DNA of 64,000 nt from positions 558,001 to 622,000 of the forward strand of contig JAZGTN010000074.1 of NCBI GenBank assembly GCA_037783415.1, given 5' to 3'. Every line of letters starts with the position of its first letter. Position 1 is the stretch's first letter. The notes below the pieces were generated by a model. The model was not told the DNA's origin and did no database searches. It saw only the letters and a list, made by a program, of their open reading frames with translations. Origin of the DNA: Leptasterias polaris. Its lineage: Eukaryota; Echinodermata; Asteroidea; Forcipulatida; Asteriidae. Shown piece by piece: positions 15,121 through 26,594 of the stretch. The translations under genes were made by a program, and so were the position numbers.

Positions 15121-18100
15121 TCATGGCCCAATACCACTACCAGTCTCTCATGCAATGGCCCAATACCACTACCAGTCCCTCATGCAATGGCCCAATACCA
15201 CTACCAGTCTCTCATGCAATGGCCCAATACCACTACCAGTCTCTCATGCAATGGCCCAATACCACTACCAGTCCCTCAAGCAATGGCCCAATACCACTAC
15301 CAGTCCCTCATACAATGGCCCAATACCACTACCAGTCCCTCAAGCAATGGCCCAATACCACTACCAGTCCCTCATACAATGGCCCAATACCACTACCAGT
15401 CCCTCATGCAATGGCCCAATACCACTACCAGTCCCTCAAGCAATGGCCCAATACCACTACCAGTCCCTCATACAATGGCCCAATACCACTACCAGTCCCT
15501 CAAGCAATGGCCCAATACCACTACCAGTCCCTCATGCAATGGCCCAATACCACTACCAGTCCCTCATGCAATGGCCCAATACCACTACCAGTCCCTCAAG
15601 CAATGGCAATACCACTACCAGTCCCTCATACAATGGCCCAATACCACTACCAGTCCCTCATGCAATGGCCCAATACCACTACCAGTCCCTCAAGCAATGG
15701 CCCAATACCACTACCAGTCCCTCATGCAATGGCCCAATACCACTACCAGTCCCTCATACAATGGCCCAATACCACTACCAGTCCCTCATCATGGCCCAAT
15801 ACCACTACCAGTCCCTCATGCAATGGCCCAATACCACTACCAGTCCCTCATGCAATGGCCCAATACCACTACCAGTCCCTCAAGCAATGGCCCAATACCA
15901 CTACCAGTCCCTCATCATGGCCCAATACCACTACCAGTCCCTCAAGCAATGGCCAAATACCACTACCAGTCCCTCAAGCAATGGCCCAATACCACTACCA
16001 GTCCCTCATACAATGGCCCAATACCACTACCAGTCCCTCATCATGGCCAAATACCACTACCAGTCCCTCATGCAATGGCCCAATACCACTACCAGTCTCT
16101 CATGCAATGGCCCAATACCACTACCAGTCCCTCAAGCAATGGCCAAATACCACTACCAGTCCCTCAAGCAATGGCCCAATACCACTACCAGTCCATCATG
16201 CAATGGCCCAATACCACTACCAGTCCCTCAAGCAATGGCCCAATACCACTACCAGTCCCTCAAGCAATGGCCCAATACCACTACCAGTCCCTCATGCAAT
16301 GGCCCAATACCACTACCAGTCCCTCAAGCAATGGCCCAATACCACTACCAGTCCCTCAAGCAATGGCCCAATACCACTACCAGTCCATCATGCAATGGCC
16401 CAATACCACTACCAGTCCCTCAAGCAATGGCCCAATACCACTACCAGTCCATCATGCAATGGCCCAATACCACTACCAGTCCCTCAAGCAATGGCCCAAT
16501 ACCACTACCAGTCCCTCAAGCAATGGCCCAATACCACTACCAGTCCCTCATCATGGCCCAATACCACTACCAGTCCCTCATGCAATGGCCCAATACCACT
16601 ACCAGTCCCTCATGCAATGGCCCAATACCACTACCAGTCCCTCATCATGGCCCAATACCACTACCAGTCCCTCAAGCAATGGCCCAATACCACTACCAGT
16701 CCCTCAAGCAATGGCCCAATACCACTACCAGTCCCTCATCATGGCCCAATACCACTACCAGTCCCTCATGCAATGGCCCAATACCACTACCAGTCCCTCA
16801 TACAATGGCCCAATACCACTACCAGTCCCTCATCATGGCCCAATACCACTACCAGTCCCTCATGCAATGGCCCAATACCACTACCAGTCCCTCATGCAAT
16901 GGCCCAATACCACTACCAGTCCCTCAAGCAATGGCCCAATACCACTACCAGTCCCTCATCATGGCCCAATACCACTACCAGTCCCTCAAGCAATGGCCAA
17001 ATACCACTACCAGTCCCTCAAGCAATGGCCCAATACCACTACCAGTCCCTCATACAATGGCCCAATACCACTACCAGTCCCTCATCATGGCCCAATACCA
17101 CTACCAGTCCCTCAAGCAATGGCCCAATACCACTACCAGTCCCTCATGCAATGGCCCAATACCACTACCAGTCCCTCAAGCAATGGCCCAATACCACTAC
17201 CAGTCCCTCAAGCAATGGCCCAATACCACTACCAGTCCATCATGCAATGGCCCAATACCACTACCAGTCCCTCAAGCAATGGCCCAATACCACTACCAGT
17301 CCATCATGCAATGGCCCAATACCACTACCAGTCCCTCAAGCAATGGCCCAATACCACTACCAGTCCCTCAAGCAATGGCCCAATACCACTACCAGTCCCT
17401 CAAGCAATGGCCCAATACCACTACCAGTCCCTCATGCAATGGCCCAATACCACTACCAGTCCCTCAAGCAATGGCCAAATACCACTACCAGTCCCTCAAG
17501 CAATGGCCCAATACCACTACCAGTCCATCATGCAATGGCCCAATACCACTACCAGTCCCTCAAGCAATGGCCCAATACCACTACCAGTCCATCATGCAAT
17601 GGCCCAATACCACTACCAGTCCCTCAAGCAATGGCCCAATACCACTACCAGTCCCTCAAGCAATGGCCCAATACCACTACCAGTCCCTCATCATGGCCCA
17701 ATACCACTACCAGTCTCTCATGCAATGGCCCAATACCACTACCAGTCCCTCAAGCAATGGCCCAATACCACTACCAGTCCCTCAAGCAATGGCCCAATAC
17801 CACTACCAGTCCGTCATACAATGGCCCAATACCACTACCAGTCCCTCAAGCAATGGCCCAATACCACTACCAGTCTCTCATGCAATGGCCCAATACCACT
17901 ACTGGTCCCTCAAGCAATGGCCCAATACCACTACCAGTCCCTCATACAATGGCCCAATACCACTACCAGTCCCTCAAGCAATGGCCCAATACCACTACCA
18001 GTCTCTCATGCAATGGCCCAATACCACTACCAGTCCCTCAAGCAATGGCCCAATACCACTACCAGTCCCTCATACAATGGCCCAATACCACTACCAGTCC

Positions 18101-18490
18101 CTCAAGCAATGGCCCAATACCACTACCAGTCCCTCAAGCAATGGCCCAATACCACTACCAGTCCATCATGCAATGGCCCAATACCACTACCAGTCCCTCA
18201 AGCAATGGCCCAATACCACTACCAGTCCCTCAAGCAATGGCCCAATACCACTACCAGTCCCTCAAGCAATGGCCCAATACCACTACCAGTCCCTCATGCA
18301 ATGGCCCAATACTACTACCAGTCTCTCATGCAATGGCCCAATACCACTACCAGTCCCTCAAGCAATGGCCCAATACCACTACCAGTCTCTCATGCAATGG
18401 CCCAATACCACTACTGGTCCCTCAAGCAATGGCCCAATACCACTACCAGTCCCTCATACAATGGCCCAATACCAAGACCAGTCACTCATG
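15120..18490. repeat. Satellite domain 3, 30-bp TCATCATGG units
   Basis: This part is rich in units shortened by 2 bp at TCATCATGGCCC, in TCCATCATGC units and in TCTCTCATGC units. These are scarce or absent in the first 4 kb. Short blocks recur (for example around 16180-16560 and 17160-17690), but I could not fix one exact long period. Confidence 0.7.
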
Positions 18491-18950
18491 AAATGGCACA
18501 CTACCAGTCCCTCATGCAATGACACACTGCCACTGCCAGTCCCTTATGTAATGGCACACAATACCACTGCCAGTCCCTCAGCCAATGAAACACTACCACC
18601 ACCACAATGGCACACTACCACTGCCAGTCCCTCATGTAATGGCAAACTACCACTGCCAGTCCCTCATGTAAAACAACCACTACAAACAACCACTGCCAGT
18701 CCCTCATGTAATGGCACACTATACCACTGCCAGTCCCTCATAATGGCACACTACCACTGCCAGTCCCTCATGTAATGGCACACTATACCACCACCAGTCC
18801 CTCATTTAATGGCACACTACCACAGCCAGGCCCAGTCCCTCATTACCTCTGCCAGTCACTCATGTAATGGCACATTACCACTGCCAGTTCCTTCTTGTAA
18901 TGGCACACTACCACTCTAGTCCCTTTCACATTGGCACACTACCAGTGCTA
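18491..18950. repeat. Diverged right edge of the 32-bp satellite
   Basis: Units here read ATGGCACACTACCACTGCCA followed by GTCCCTCATGTA. They keep the 32-bp length but carry many more substitutions and small indels than the array body. This is the pattern expected at a satellite edge, where homogenisation is weak. Recognisable units end near 18950, and unique sequence then leads to the splice acceptor at 19108. Confidence 0.85.
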
Positions 18951-19108
18951 AGAGTTGCCCATACCAATATTTGTCTCTTAACACATGCATCAATTTCATC
19001 TTCAGTGGCATTAGGGATACTAGCATATGTTCTTTTTGAATTAGTGTGCATTATCTATAGACTTGATCAGTTATCAACCGTTTTGATTCAACTGTGTCTG
19101 AATTGCAG

Positions 19109-19852
19109 ATCCGAACAATCCTCAGAGACCATTATCAAACCAGCCAGGTACTTGCTTCTTGGCAAACAGGAACATGTCTCGTACAAACCAAGGATATTCT
19201 GATCAATCAGTCAAACGAGAAGACTACACAGAGCGCTTTGTACCAGGGACCTACCCAGGACATACTGTCATTACATCAGCAGAGAAGGATTCCTACAGCA
19301 TACCAGGACACTATGGTACCCAGCCCTCCATGCCAAGTCCTGGTAGTGCAGCAAGAAGTAATGCCATGCTGACTCCTCCTATATCACCAATTATTGTTAA
19401 TCCAATGCGCAACTCTGTCATCAATCAGGGTCATGTGACATCCCGCAATCCAACCACTCCAGCCGCTTTAGTTCCTCCAGCAATGCATCATGGGGCTTTC
19501 CCATATCTGAGCCATGTTGGACAGAATCAAGATCCTTACTCATCGACTAGATCCCAGGGATACCTAGGACCCTATCAGGGAAGTGGTTGTTACCCACCAG
19601 CCATGTTTCATTCCAATTATGCCCCAACAGCCTACCATACTAAGACCGATGTTGACCCTACCCCTCCCTATCCCTACATGGACCCCCAGTATCGAGATGA
19701 AAATTATTATAATAGTTGTGCTATGGGATCAAGTCATCATGTTGAAGGTGGTGTTATACAGTCAACAGGTTCTGTGCATGGAAGCAGTGCTTTCAACGTA
19801 GTTGGTAGTATACCATCTACATATGCATTCACCAATGGATATCAAAATGGAG
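19109..19852 (+). CDS. Exon 1 in window of the unidentified gene
   Basis: The reading frame is open from the acceptor (AATTGCAG ends at 19108) and reads through LANRNMSRTNQGYSDQ to NGYQNGG before the GTGAGT donor at 19853. The first two bases complete a codon begun in an upstream exon. If translation is read through the donor, a stop follows after 29 codons, which supports splicing there. Confidence 0.75.
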
Positions 19853-21775
19853 GTGAGTTACTAAACATTAATTGGTCTGTTAATGTTTGTATTATACCCC
19901 AAAAACTGATTAACCGAAAAGTATATCTGTATGATTATTAAAAAAATTGCAATCTCCACTTTGGCTACCTTCCTTCATTTTGACTAGCCTGCTCTAGTCC
20001 TCCAAACAAAATTTTGATATAAATCTTATTTTATGCAAAACTGTTATTTGTTTTTGCTACAATTAAACAAATTCACTGTAAATACCGGAGACATGTGACA
20101 GTATTATTATAAAAAGGCCTGGGCTAAATTTTACAAAGAGTTAAGATTGATCTGAACTGCAAATCAATCTTGCATTGCTAAGCAAAGTGTGATGTCACAA
20201 TACAAATGACTATGGTAATACTGACAACTCATCTTAAGATGAATCTTGGTGTGTTGTGAAATCGCCCCTGGAAACTCAGATTTGTACAGTATGGGAATGA
20301 CAGTTTGAATGGCCACGGTTGTAATGTAAGATATAACCATTGACAAACATTGCATGATGATGATTATAGCTGGCTGGTTGACCCTGATTAACTCATGTGA
20401 CTCTATTAATCACCACAGGGTATTACTCACAAGGTGCATACACACACAGCAATCCCAACCACAACAAAGAAGTGGAACATGTGTCGGTCATCAGTAGTGC
20501 ACATGGTCATAGATCTCGATCTGACATCAATCATACACAGTTCAATGAGATTAATGATCCACTCAATATCTTAGACCGTCCACCAGGACATGGACAAACA
20601 GGGAAGGATGCACATCTCTTTGGGGGTACAAGTCAAGCTACCTGCCATATTCCAACAGGTAAACAACAACAATTTCTGTGCTCATGTTTTCATAAAAAAC
20701 ATTTGACAAAATAGATTCAGCTTATTTGTAGGTAATCAAATAAGCAACCATTAATTTGTGGATCCTTCAAATGCAAGTTCTTTTCGGAATTTCAGGTTGA
20801 ACAAAGTGAAGGTTCTATAGTGACAGTTAAACACAAATATCTAAAGTTAACAAATGTTTGACAACACTGCACCCTAAGGTTAAGGTTACCAAGTATATAG
20901 TCAGTTTTGTGCACATTGTAATGGACTTATGGAAAATTTCCACCATTTGTATTGCTGGACTAGGTGCACAAGTCTGATTGAGTTGAATCTTTGTATGTCC
21001 TCAGACATTGGGGACTAGTTATGGGTGCAAATTGTTTTTGTTTTAGATTTTGTTTTTAATACTGAATTTTACAAAAGTCAAATAGACACACAGACATCTG
21101 GTTTATTTACCGTTTTGTTTTTATAATTACCAATTCTGTTCTTTTCCATGACATTTTTAAAACCACCCATTGCATGTATCTAGATGTTAGTGTCATGGTG
21201 GCCAGCCCCCAAACACTTTTGTTATTTTCTCATCTTTATTTATTTAGTTCAGTCTCACACTTAAAACACAAACCTCCCCAAACCTTGGACCTTTCCTAGC
21301 TTTGTTGCGGTGATGTTCAATGTTATACAATTCTTTCAGGATTGGCTTATTTACAGATTGCAGCAGAATTCAACAAAGTAACAAGCGGTCATAATTTGAT
21401 AGAAACACTGAGTTTGTTGAAGGTAACAGAGAACCTTTTCATTCAAACTCTGTGAATTGGAATGTTTATCAGAAAACTTGCTCCTAAAATCATTACTTCT
21501 TTTTTTCTCTAGTATGTACAGTAGCTTCTCAATCATCACAGTCCCCATCATGTAACGGACCACAAAGACAAAATGAGGGACTGCTTGGCCAGACGGACTA
21601 CCTTCCAGTCAGTGGAGTCGGCATGTACCATGATTCCACAGGGGAGATAAGACATTTAGGTTCCAATCAACATAACACAGTACATCACCCTCAGTCTAAT
21701 GGCACCCCTATTGGGAGTAATGAACAGGGATCATCTCTTCCACCTATCAACACTGTCTTTAATATAGATGGCTAG
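19109..21775 (+). CDS. Unidentified gene, last three coding exons (C-terminal 414 residues)
   Basis: Three exons join in frame: 19109-19852, 20419-20658 and 21513-21775, ending in TAG at 21773. Acceptors are TTGCAG, CCACAG and TTCTCTAG; donors are G|GTGAGT and G|GTAAAC. Both internal introns are phase 1. The N-terminal part lies left of the window, beyond the satellite. The protein part is rich in Pro, Ser, Thr, Tyr, Asn, Gln and His. It has a SVKRE segment fitting a sumoylation consensus, a LTPPISP proline motif, and ends LPPINTVFNIDG. No folded domain, signal peptide or membrane segment is seen. The composition resembles the disordered tail of a transcription regulator, but I do not recognise the family and give no function. 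Confidence 0.8.
20419..20658 (+). CDS. Exon 2 in window of the unidentified gene
   Basis: This 240-bp exon lies between CACCACAG and GTAAAC. The spliced frame starts GYYSQGAYTHSNPN and includes a DPLNILDRPPGHG stretch and several His residues. Both borders are phase 1, so skipping this exon would keep the frame. Confidence 0.75.
21513..21775 (+). CDS. Terminal coding exon of the unidentified gene
   Basis: The acceptor is TTTTTTCTCTAG at 21512. A second AG at 21520-21521 lies 9 bp further in and keeps the frame, so a 3-residue NAGNAG-like choice is possible. The exon encodes a Ser/Gln/Asn/His-rich tail ending NTVFNIDG and stops with TAG at 21773-21775. Confidence 0.75.
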
Positions 21776-21908
21776 TGCTAGTAAACTTGCACATGAATTC
21801 AGTGAACGCTCAAAACTATTTCAGTATGAAAGTTATTGGTGAAGTGCTCTTTTTACAAACTTGGTTGAACATTATTAGAGGGGATCTCTTCTGGGCTTGT
21901 TGATGACA

Positions 21909-21914
21909 AATAAA
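21909..21914 (+). promoter_or_regulatory. Candidate polyadenylation signal AATAAA
   Basis: AATAAA lies 134 bp after the stop codon of the upstream plus-strand gene, the first such hexamer in the right place. Another occurs at about 21998. The use of either is inferred. Confidence 0.45.
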
Positions 21915-21990
21915 AGGCTAGGACATGAAGTATTTCCAGGTCAAAATTTAACTTTATATTTAAGGGCCGTTCTGTATATATATTTAATTC

Positions 21991-22251
21991 CCAAGTAATA
22001 AACCGCAAGGGAAATTGACTGGGTATATTTTAAATAGTTTGGGTTTGAACAAAGAAAAATTGGCTGGAGCGGGACTTGAACCAATGACCTCAGGATTGAC
22101 ATACCGGCGCTCTATCAACTGAGCTATCCAGCCCCTATGTTGGCGGTCTCCCTATTGGTCAATATCTTTGTTCGGGGGTGCCAGTCAGAAGCCACCCCCG
22201 GTCGTTGGTTCAAGTCCCGATCCAGTCAATTTTTCAATGTTCAAACCCAAA
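21991..22251 (-). mobile_element. tRNA-derived foldback SINE-like element with 11-bp target duplication
   Basis: The direct repeat ATATTTAATTC flanks it at 21980-21990 and 22252-22262. On the minus strand, 22133-22062 is a 72-nt tRNA-shaped segment: 7-bp acceptor GGCTGGA/TCCAGCC, perfect D stem GCTC/GAGC, A box TAGCTCAGTTGATAGAGC and B box GGTTCAAGTCC. The anticodon and T stems have mismatches, so it is not a working tRNA; it most resembles a tRNA-Lys-headed SINE. The last 50 bp, including the B box, also occur inverted at 22202-22251, giving a foldback of two tRNA 3' halves. The TSD length fits LINE-driven retrotransposition. Confidence 0.75.
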
Positions 22252-22608
22252 ATATTTAATTCTCAATAAGTCAAAGTATCATTATACTTTCATCTGAAAT
22301 TTTATAAAGAAAAACGATTCAACTTAAAGGTCCTATATCTAACTTGTCACTTTTCACATAGAGACAAAACAGCCCCAAATCCGCATTGGTGTTAGAGTTT
22401 TTACACCATTATTCATTTATTCAAGACTCAAGAAAGCACTGAGTATCTAGTGCTTGACACACCTCTGAGTAGGGTCAAACCAAGTATGTGCATAGTGTTG
22501 GGATATAAGGGGATATAAGTGAATTGCAGTGAATGTTTAACTTATCAAAGAAATTGTTACTTACAGAAAAAAGAAGAAAAAAAAACATCCATCCACCAAC
22601 TCCACTGA

Positions 22609-22664
22609 GACATGACAATTATTCCTGGTCCCAACATGTTGGGACCAGGAATAAATGTCATGTC
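22609..22664. repeat. 56-bp near-perfect palindrome
   Basis: It is centred at 22636/22637 (ACATGT). Twenty-seven of 28 positions pair with no spacer. The core is ATTCCTGGTCCCAACATG followed by its exact complement. Confidence 0.95.
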
Positions 22665-22780
22665 ATTGATTGGTAATTGACATCTCCCATGTGGTTTTAT
22701 ACAGTCCTCATAAAATGTGTTGATTGGATGTTAGTTTGAATTCGCAAAGCACTAGTGTTGTCCAAAATAAAATAAAACAT

Positions 22781-22828
22781 TTCGAAATGTATTGAATATA
22801 ATAATAATAATATTCAATGCATTTCGAA
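22781..22828. repeat. Hairpin with AAT-repeat loop
   Basis: The 19-bp arms TTCGAAATGTATTGAATAT (22781-22799) and their complement (22810-22828) have one mismatch around a 10-bp AATAATAATA loop. Weaker AT-rich pairing continues outward to about 22761 and 22848. This is MITE-like, but no target duplication was found. Confidence 0.8.
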
Positions 22829-24703
22829 TTTTTTTATATTATTTTGTGTTTAGTACATTTCCATAAATCAAATTTAGGAATTCAGTTGCTAGGACTCACA
22901 ATCCAAACGACTTCAAATTTGTATCCAGAAGAAAGTGCACATCATACAGTAATTTATTTACAATGATACAAGCACACACACAAGAATAAATTTAATAAAT
23001 GCAGTGTGCCACTATTTCATTGTAATTACACTTATTTTCTCCAGCTTTTGATACAACATCCATCAACAAACCTTTGAGATTTCAATCAGGATTAGATATC
23101 AGCGAATAATGGGCTATTTATCAGGGATGTGTGCTTCTTTTTTATATTTGAATTGAAATAAAATAAGACATTGCAAAAATTCCTGTCACACATGATAGTG
23201 CTTCTTAATCTGGACAAATGGTAGTGAGTAAATAACAAATATTAACTTATATTTAATATCATTACAAACTTGTGTTGTATATTTCATGAAACAATGTGAT
23301 AAGTGAGCTATTTATATGAAAATGAGTTTTGCACACTTTCTAATTGTTGGGGGTTGTTTGTTTTTCTGTTGGATTTACAGTTTGTTGTTCAAGTTATTGA
23401 ATTTAACAAATCTTTTTGATTAGTCCTGAAATTGTTACTTTACATGCATATTGTAATTACTGCTAGTTAACCCTGAAATAATCAAAAATGACAGGGTTAC
23501 CACAACTTTATATATGATCCAAATTTAAAACATTCATGTTCAGGTCTTCATGATAATATTGTGTTAGTTGTGAAGGGATGTAAATATAAATTACGTGTCA
23601 GACTGTGTTAAGAATGATTTGTTTATCAGGTTTGGTACCCTGTACAGACCATAATCCAGACATGACTAATTTGTTTGCAGAACAAACATGTCTGGAAAAA
23701 TAATACAAAACAAAATTTGGTTTTATTTGGAAATACTCTTCAGGACATGTCTTCACTCTGACCTTCTTGATTAAGAAGTAAAGGTCTGCCATTAGAATGT
23801 TGGTACAAGCTGCTTGTAGCTGATATGGTCTTCAAAATAATTTCATACCAATCAATTCTACATACATAAAATTACAAATGTAAATGTTTGATTTATAAAC
23901 TCCGTCCAAAGTTCTTTATTGTCAAAAGTGTTATTTTTAGGTTAACTTATAAGAATGTATTTAGTTTTTAAATTACTTAATAATGTTACTGTATATATTG
24001 TATTGAAATGTTTATGAATCCAACAATAAAGAGAATAACCTTGATGACATAATGATATATTTTTCGTTCAGTGCGCCATCCAGGATGCCACGCGCGCACT
24101 GAAATGGGAAAAAATGATGTCACAATACTGGAAGGAATTAGTAAACATGCCTGGCAATACAACTTTGATCAATGACCTTTTGCCATTCTCTACAGCCCAG
24201 AACATGTATACTTGAGCTGGGATCTGCATCAACTATGCTTCAAACCAGACGGATTATAAAGACGGCGAATGCAAAAAGATCAAAACCGCACGAGTTCACC
24301 CTTATTTGATCTCGTGCAATTGCTTTTGAATAAAAGCAAACTCTGGAATTGTTAAACTAACCCATAACTCTTATCTGAACTATGATGTCCGATTGATGAT
24401 CAACAGGCTGCTGCCTGTCATAACTGACTGCATGCCTACATAGTACAGGTAGCATTCGCTCGACGTCAAGGGGTTGTCTTATTGAGCGGTCTCTACAGGA
24501 CCAAAGACTCACCTGTACTTGCCAGCATTAAAAGCAGTAACGTGGGAAATTTGATCAATCTAGGCCAAAAATACAACTATATGTATGTTGTGTGTTATTT
24601 GATCTAGATGGGAAGAAGGTTGGCATGGTGGTTATATTCTTCCCTGTCTTTGACTCTGTACATCCTGGTCCCAAAACAGGGAAAGGCCCTGGTCAGGAAA
24701 ACC

Positions 24704-25325
24704 CAAGTTTAAGACAAAAACAGTGTCATGGCATTTTCCTGCATAACGGTTGCAGTGAATATAGAAACTAAAAGTTGACTCAGAAGTGTTAGCAGAGACA
24801 TTGAAGATGTTATCTTTGGGTGTTTGAAAACAATCTACTCTAATGGAAAACAAGGATTCCCTTCAAATCAATATCAAAATGATTGAACTGTTTAAGTTTA
24901 GTTTAAATTGATCAAATGACTTATTTGAGCTGATGGAACACTCGTTAAAATTAGAAATAACAAATATGTTAATCTCCGATACTTTGTTTACTAACTCTGC
25001 TGTGGTACATGCCAGTGCATTTTTTTCTACCATTATGATTGCAAATTAAGCATCTGAAGTATATTTTAATGTAAATTTTTATAAATATTTTGTTTAGAAA
25101 TTTATGCAACTCAAAGTTCGATCAGAATGTTCAGGACGGTTAAGAAATCAAAAGAAAAACTAAAACAAAAGAAACTTTTTGGTATACCCAAACTGCCATT
25201 CAGAATTCCTGTTTTATTTATTTATGTAAATGTTTCTTGAAGGAATCCAAGAGACCCTCGAAAATGCATAGCACTGCAACCGTTATGCCTGAAAATGCCA
25301 TGATACTGTTTTTGTCTTAAACTTG
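24704..25325. mobile_element. 54-bp inverted repeats bounding 622 bp
   Basis: The arms at 24704-24757 and 25272-25325 match in inverted orientation at 51 of 54 bases, starting CAAGTTTAAGACAAAAACAG. Long matching arms with 514 bp between suggest a non-autonomous DNA transposon. I found no clear target duplication, so a plain inverted duplication remains possible. Confidence 0.6.
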
Positions 25326-25504
25326 ATTTCTCGTCACTGTTTTCACAAAGAGACACGCATCTTAAAATGAAAAATTAGGTAAACAATAATGGAAGGGGCC
25401 TATCTCGTTAATTGCGTTTAGCGTTTTCCTGAAAAGCCACGTGTCTCCAGACATGCATGTACATGTAATGCAGAGTAGGTCAAACCATTTCTGATCCAGG
25501 AACA

Positions 25505-25510
25505 TTTATT
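25505..25510 (-). promoter_or_regulatory. Possible SNRNP35 polyadenylation signal
   Basis: AATAAA on the minus strand lies 1.09 kb after the SNRNP35 stop codon. Other hexamers exist nearby (25211 region), so the choice is tentative. Confidence 0.25.
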
Positions 25511-26594
25511 CATCCTCTCTCCTACACAAGAATCTAAGAGGCCCAGGAGTTACAGTACTAGGCACTTTTGAGGATCCTGTGGTTCCATTACCAGAAAGAT
25601 TTAAAATAAATTATTGAAAATACATAAAATAGAAATGAATTCACTAATGACAGTACAGACTGAACAACAATGACTGCATGACGCTCACTCACTTACTGTA
25701 CACCATACATGAACTTGTACTAAAAGAACTTCCAAGAACATAATGGCTCACATGGTAACAGTCATTGAATGTTGCAAAGCAGTTTTTTGTTTGGGGGTTT
25801 TGGTGTTTTGTATCTCACTTGGAGCAGGAGGGTTGAAGAAATGTAGGAAAAGTTCCAATTCTGTGGATAATCCTGTGTGTTGAAGATCTGAACAGGCAGG
25901 AAGATTCCTTTACATTGATTACTGCGCTTTAGCAATAATGCAAATTCCTTGCAGGCACTTCCTTGAGTAACACTACACTGTATTTAAACTACAAACTCCT
26001 CATGGGTCATTCCGTGAAGTTTGGTACAAAAAGTGTGACATTTGGCCAAAAACAGCAATTTTTAACCACTTCACGACGAATTACGTGTTTAAATGCAAAC
26101 AATTTTTGTACACACAACTGTTCACCAAAATAACAAACCTTTGTACCCTAACGTGTGAACTCTCATTAACACCAAACTGTATGTTTGTAATCCATTTAAA
26201 GCATTTACATTAAAATGCTGAATAAACATGTATGGCTCAGGAATCTTTAGTTCTGAATTGAGAGACCATCATTAGAATGCCACAGATATGTACCAGTCAG
26301 CACTTCACATGAGCTGCAAGACAGACTGCTAATCCAAATGTACAATAATCTCTGACAAAACATAGACTGGTCTCCGTTGTGTTCTACTGTAACTAATAAC
26401 AGTTACATAGATTAATGTTATTGTGTTTGGTTGTTTTTAAACAAGATGACCAAAATAATCTTGCTTTCCGCAAACTATCGATCAGTACTTGTAAAGTCAA
26501 TCTATACAATAATCAAATTTTCTTGACATTGACCAATGGCAAGTTCCCTCCGACTTCACAAGAACATGTCACATTATATTAGATAAGAATAACC

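Larger units (their letters stand above)
1..18490. repeat. 32-bp satellite array, about 575 units, open at left edge
   Basis: A 32-bp unit containing CAATGGCCCAATACCACT and ending TCCCTCATG (or CATAC, CAAGC) repeats head to tail from the first base to about 18490. Units differ mainly in the two or three bases before CAATGG (TGC, TAC, AGC, ACC), in CCAATACC versus CCACTACC, and in rare short units (GGCAATACC, TCATCATGG). The plus strand of the unit has no stop codon in any frame. Because 32 is not a multiple of 3, all three frames stay open for thousands of bases, with one run of 4179 codons at 5952-18491. The minus strand carries TAG and TGA in every unit. These frames are repeat artefacts, not genes. 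The array continues to the left of the window. Confidence 0.98.
22263..26594. other. Gene-free stretch between the two gene 3' ends
   Basis: No coding frame with gene-like features was found on either strand. It is AT-rich and holds the palindrome at 22609, the hairpin at 22781, the paired inverted repeats at 24704/25272 and a 10-bp GC-rich hairpin at 24067-24103. A lone TTAACCACTTCACGACG terminus at about 26066 matches the end of the element at 29252. TTTATT (AATAAA on the minus strand) at 25505 is a possible 3' end for SNRNP35. Confidence 0.6.

Noticed and set aside
1..18490. CRISPR array
   Set aside because: Units are contiguous with no unique spacers, in an animal intron-like setting.
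1..18491. Giant plus-strand open frames of up to 4179 codons
   Set aside because: They come from a 32-bp stop-free repeat, occur in all three frames at once, and end wherever a point change makes TAG or TGA.
22062..22133. Functional minus-strand tRNA gene
   Set aside because: Acceptor and D stems are good, but anticodon and T stems have mismatches and the segment lies inside an element with a target duplication.
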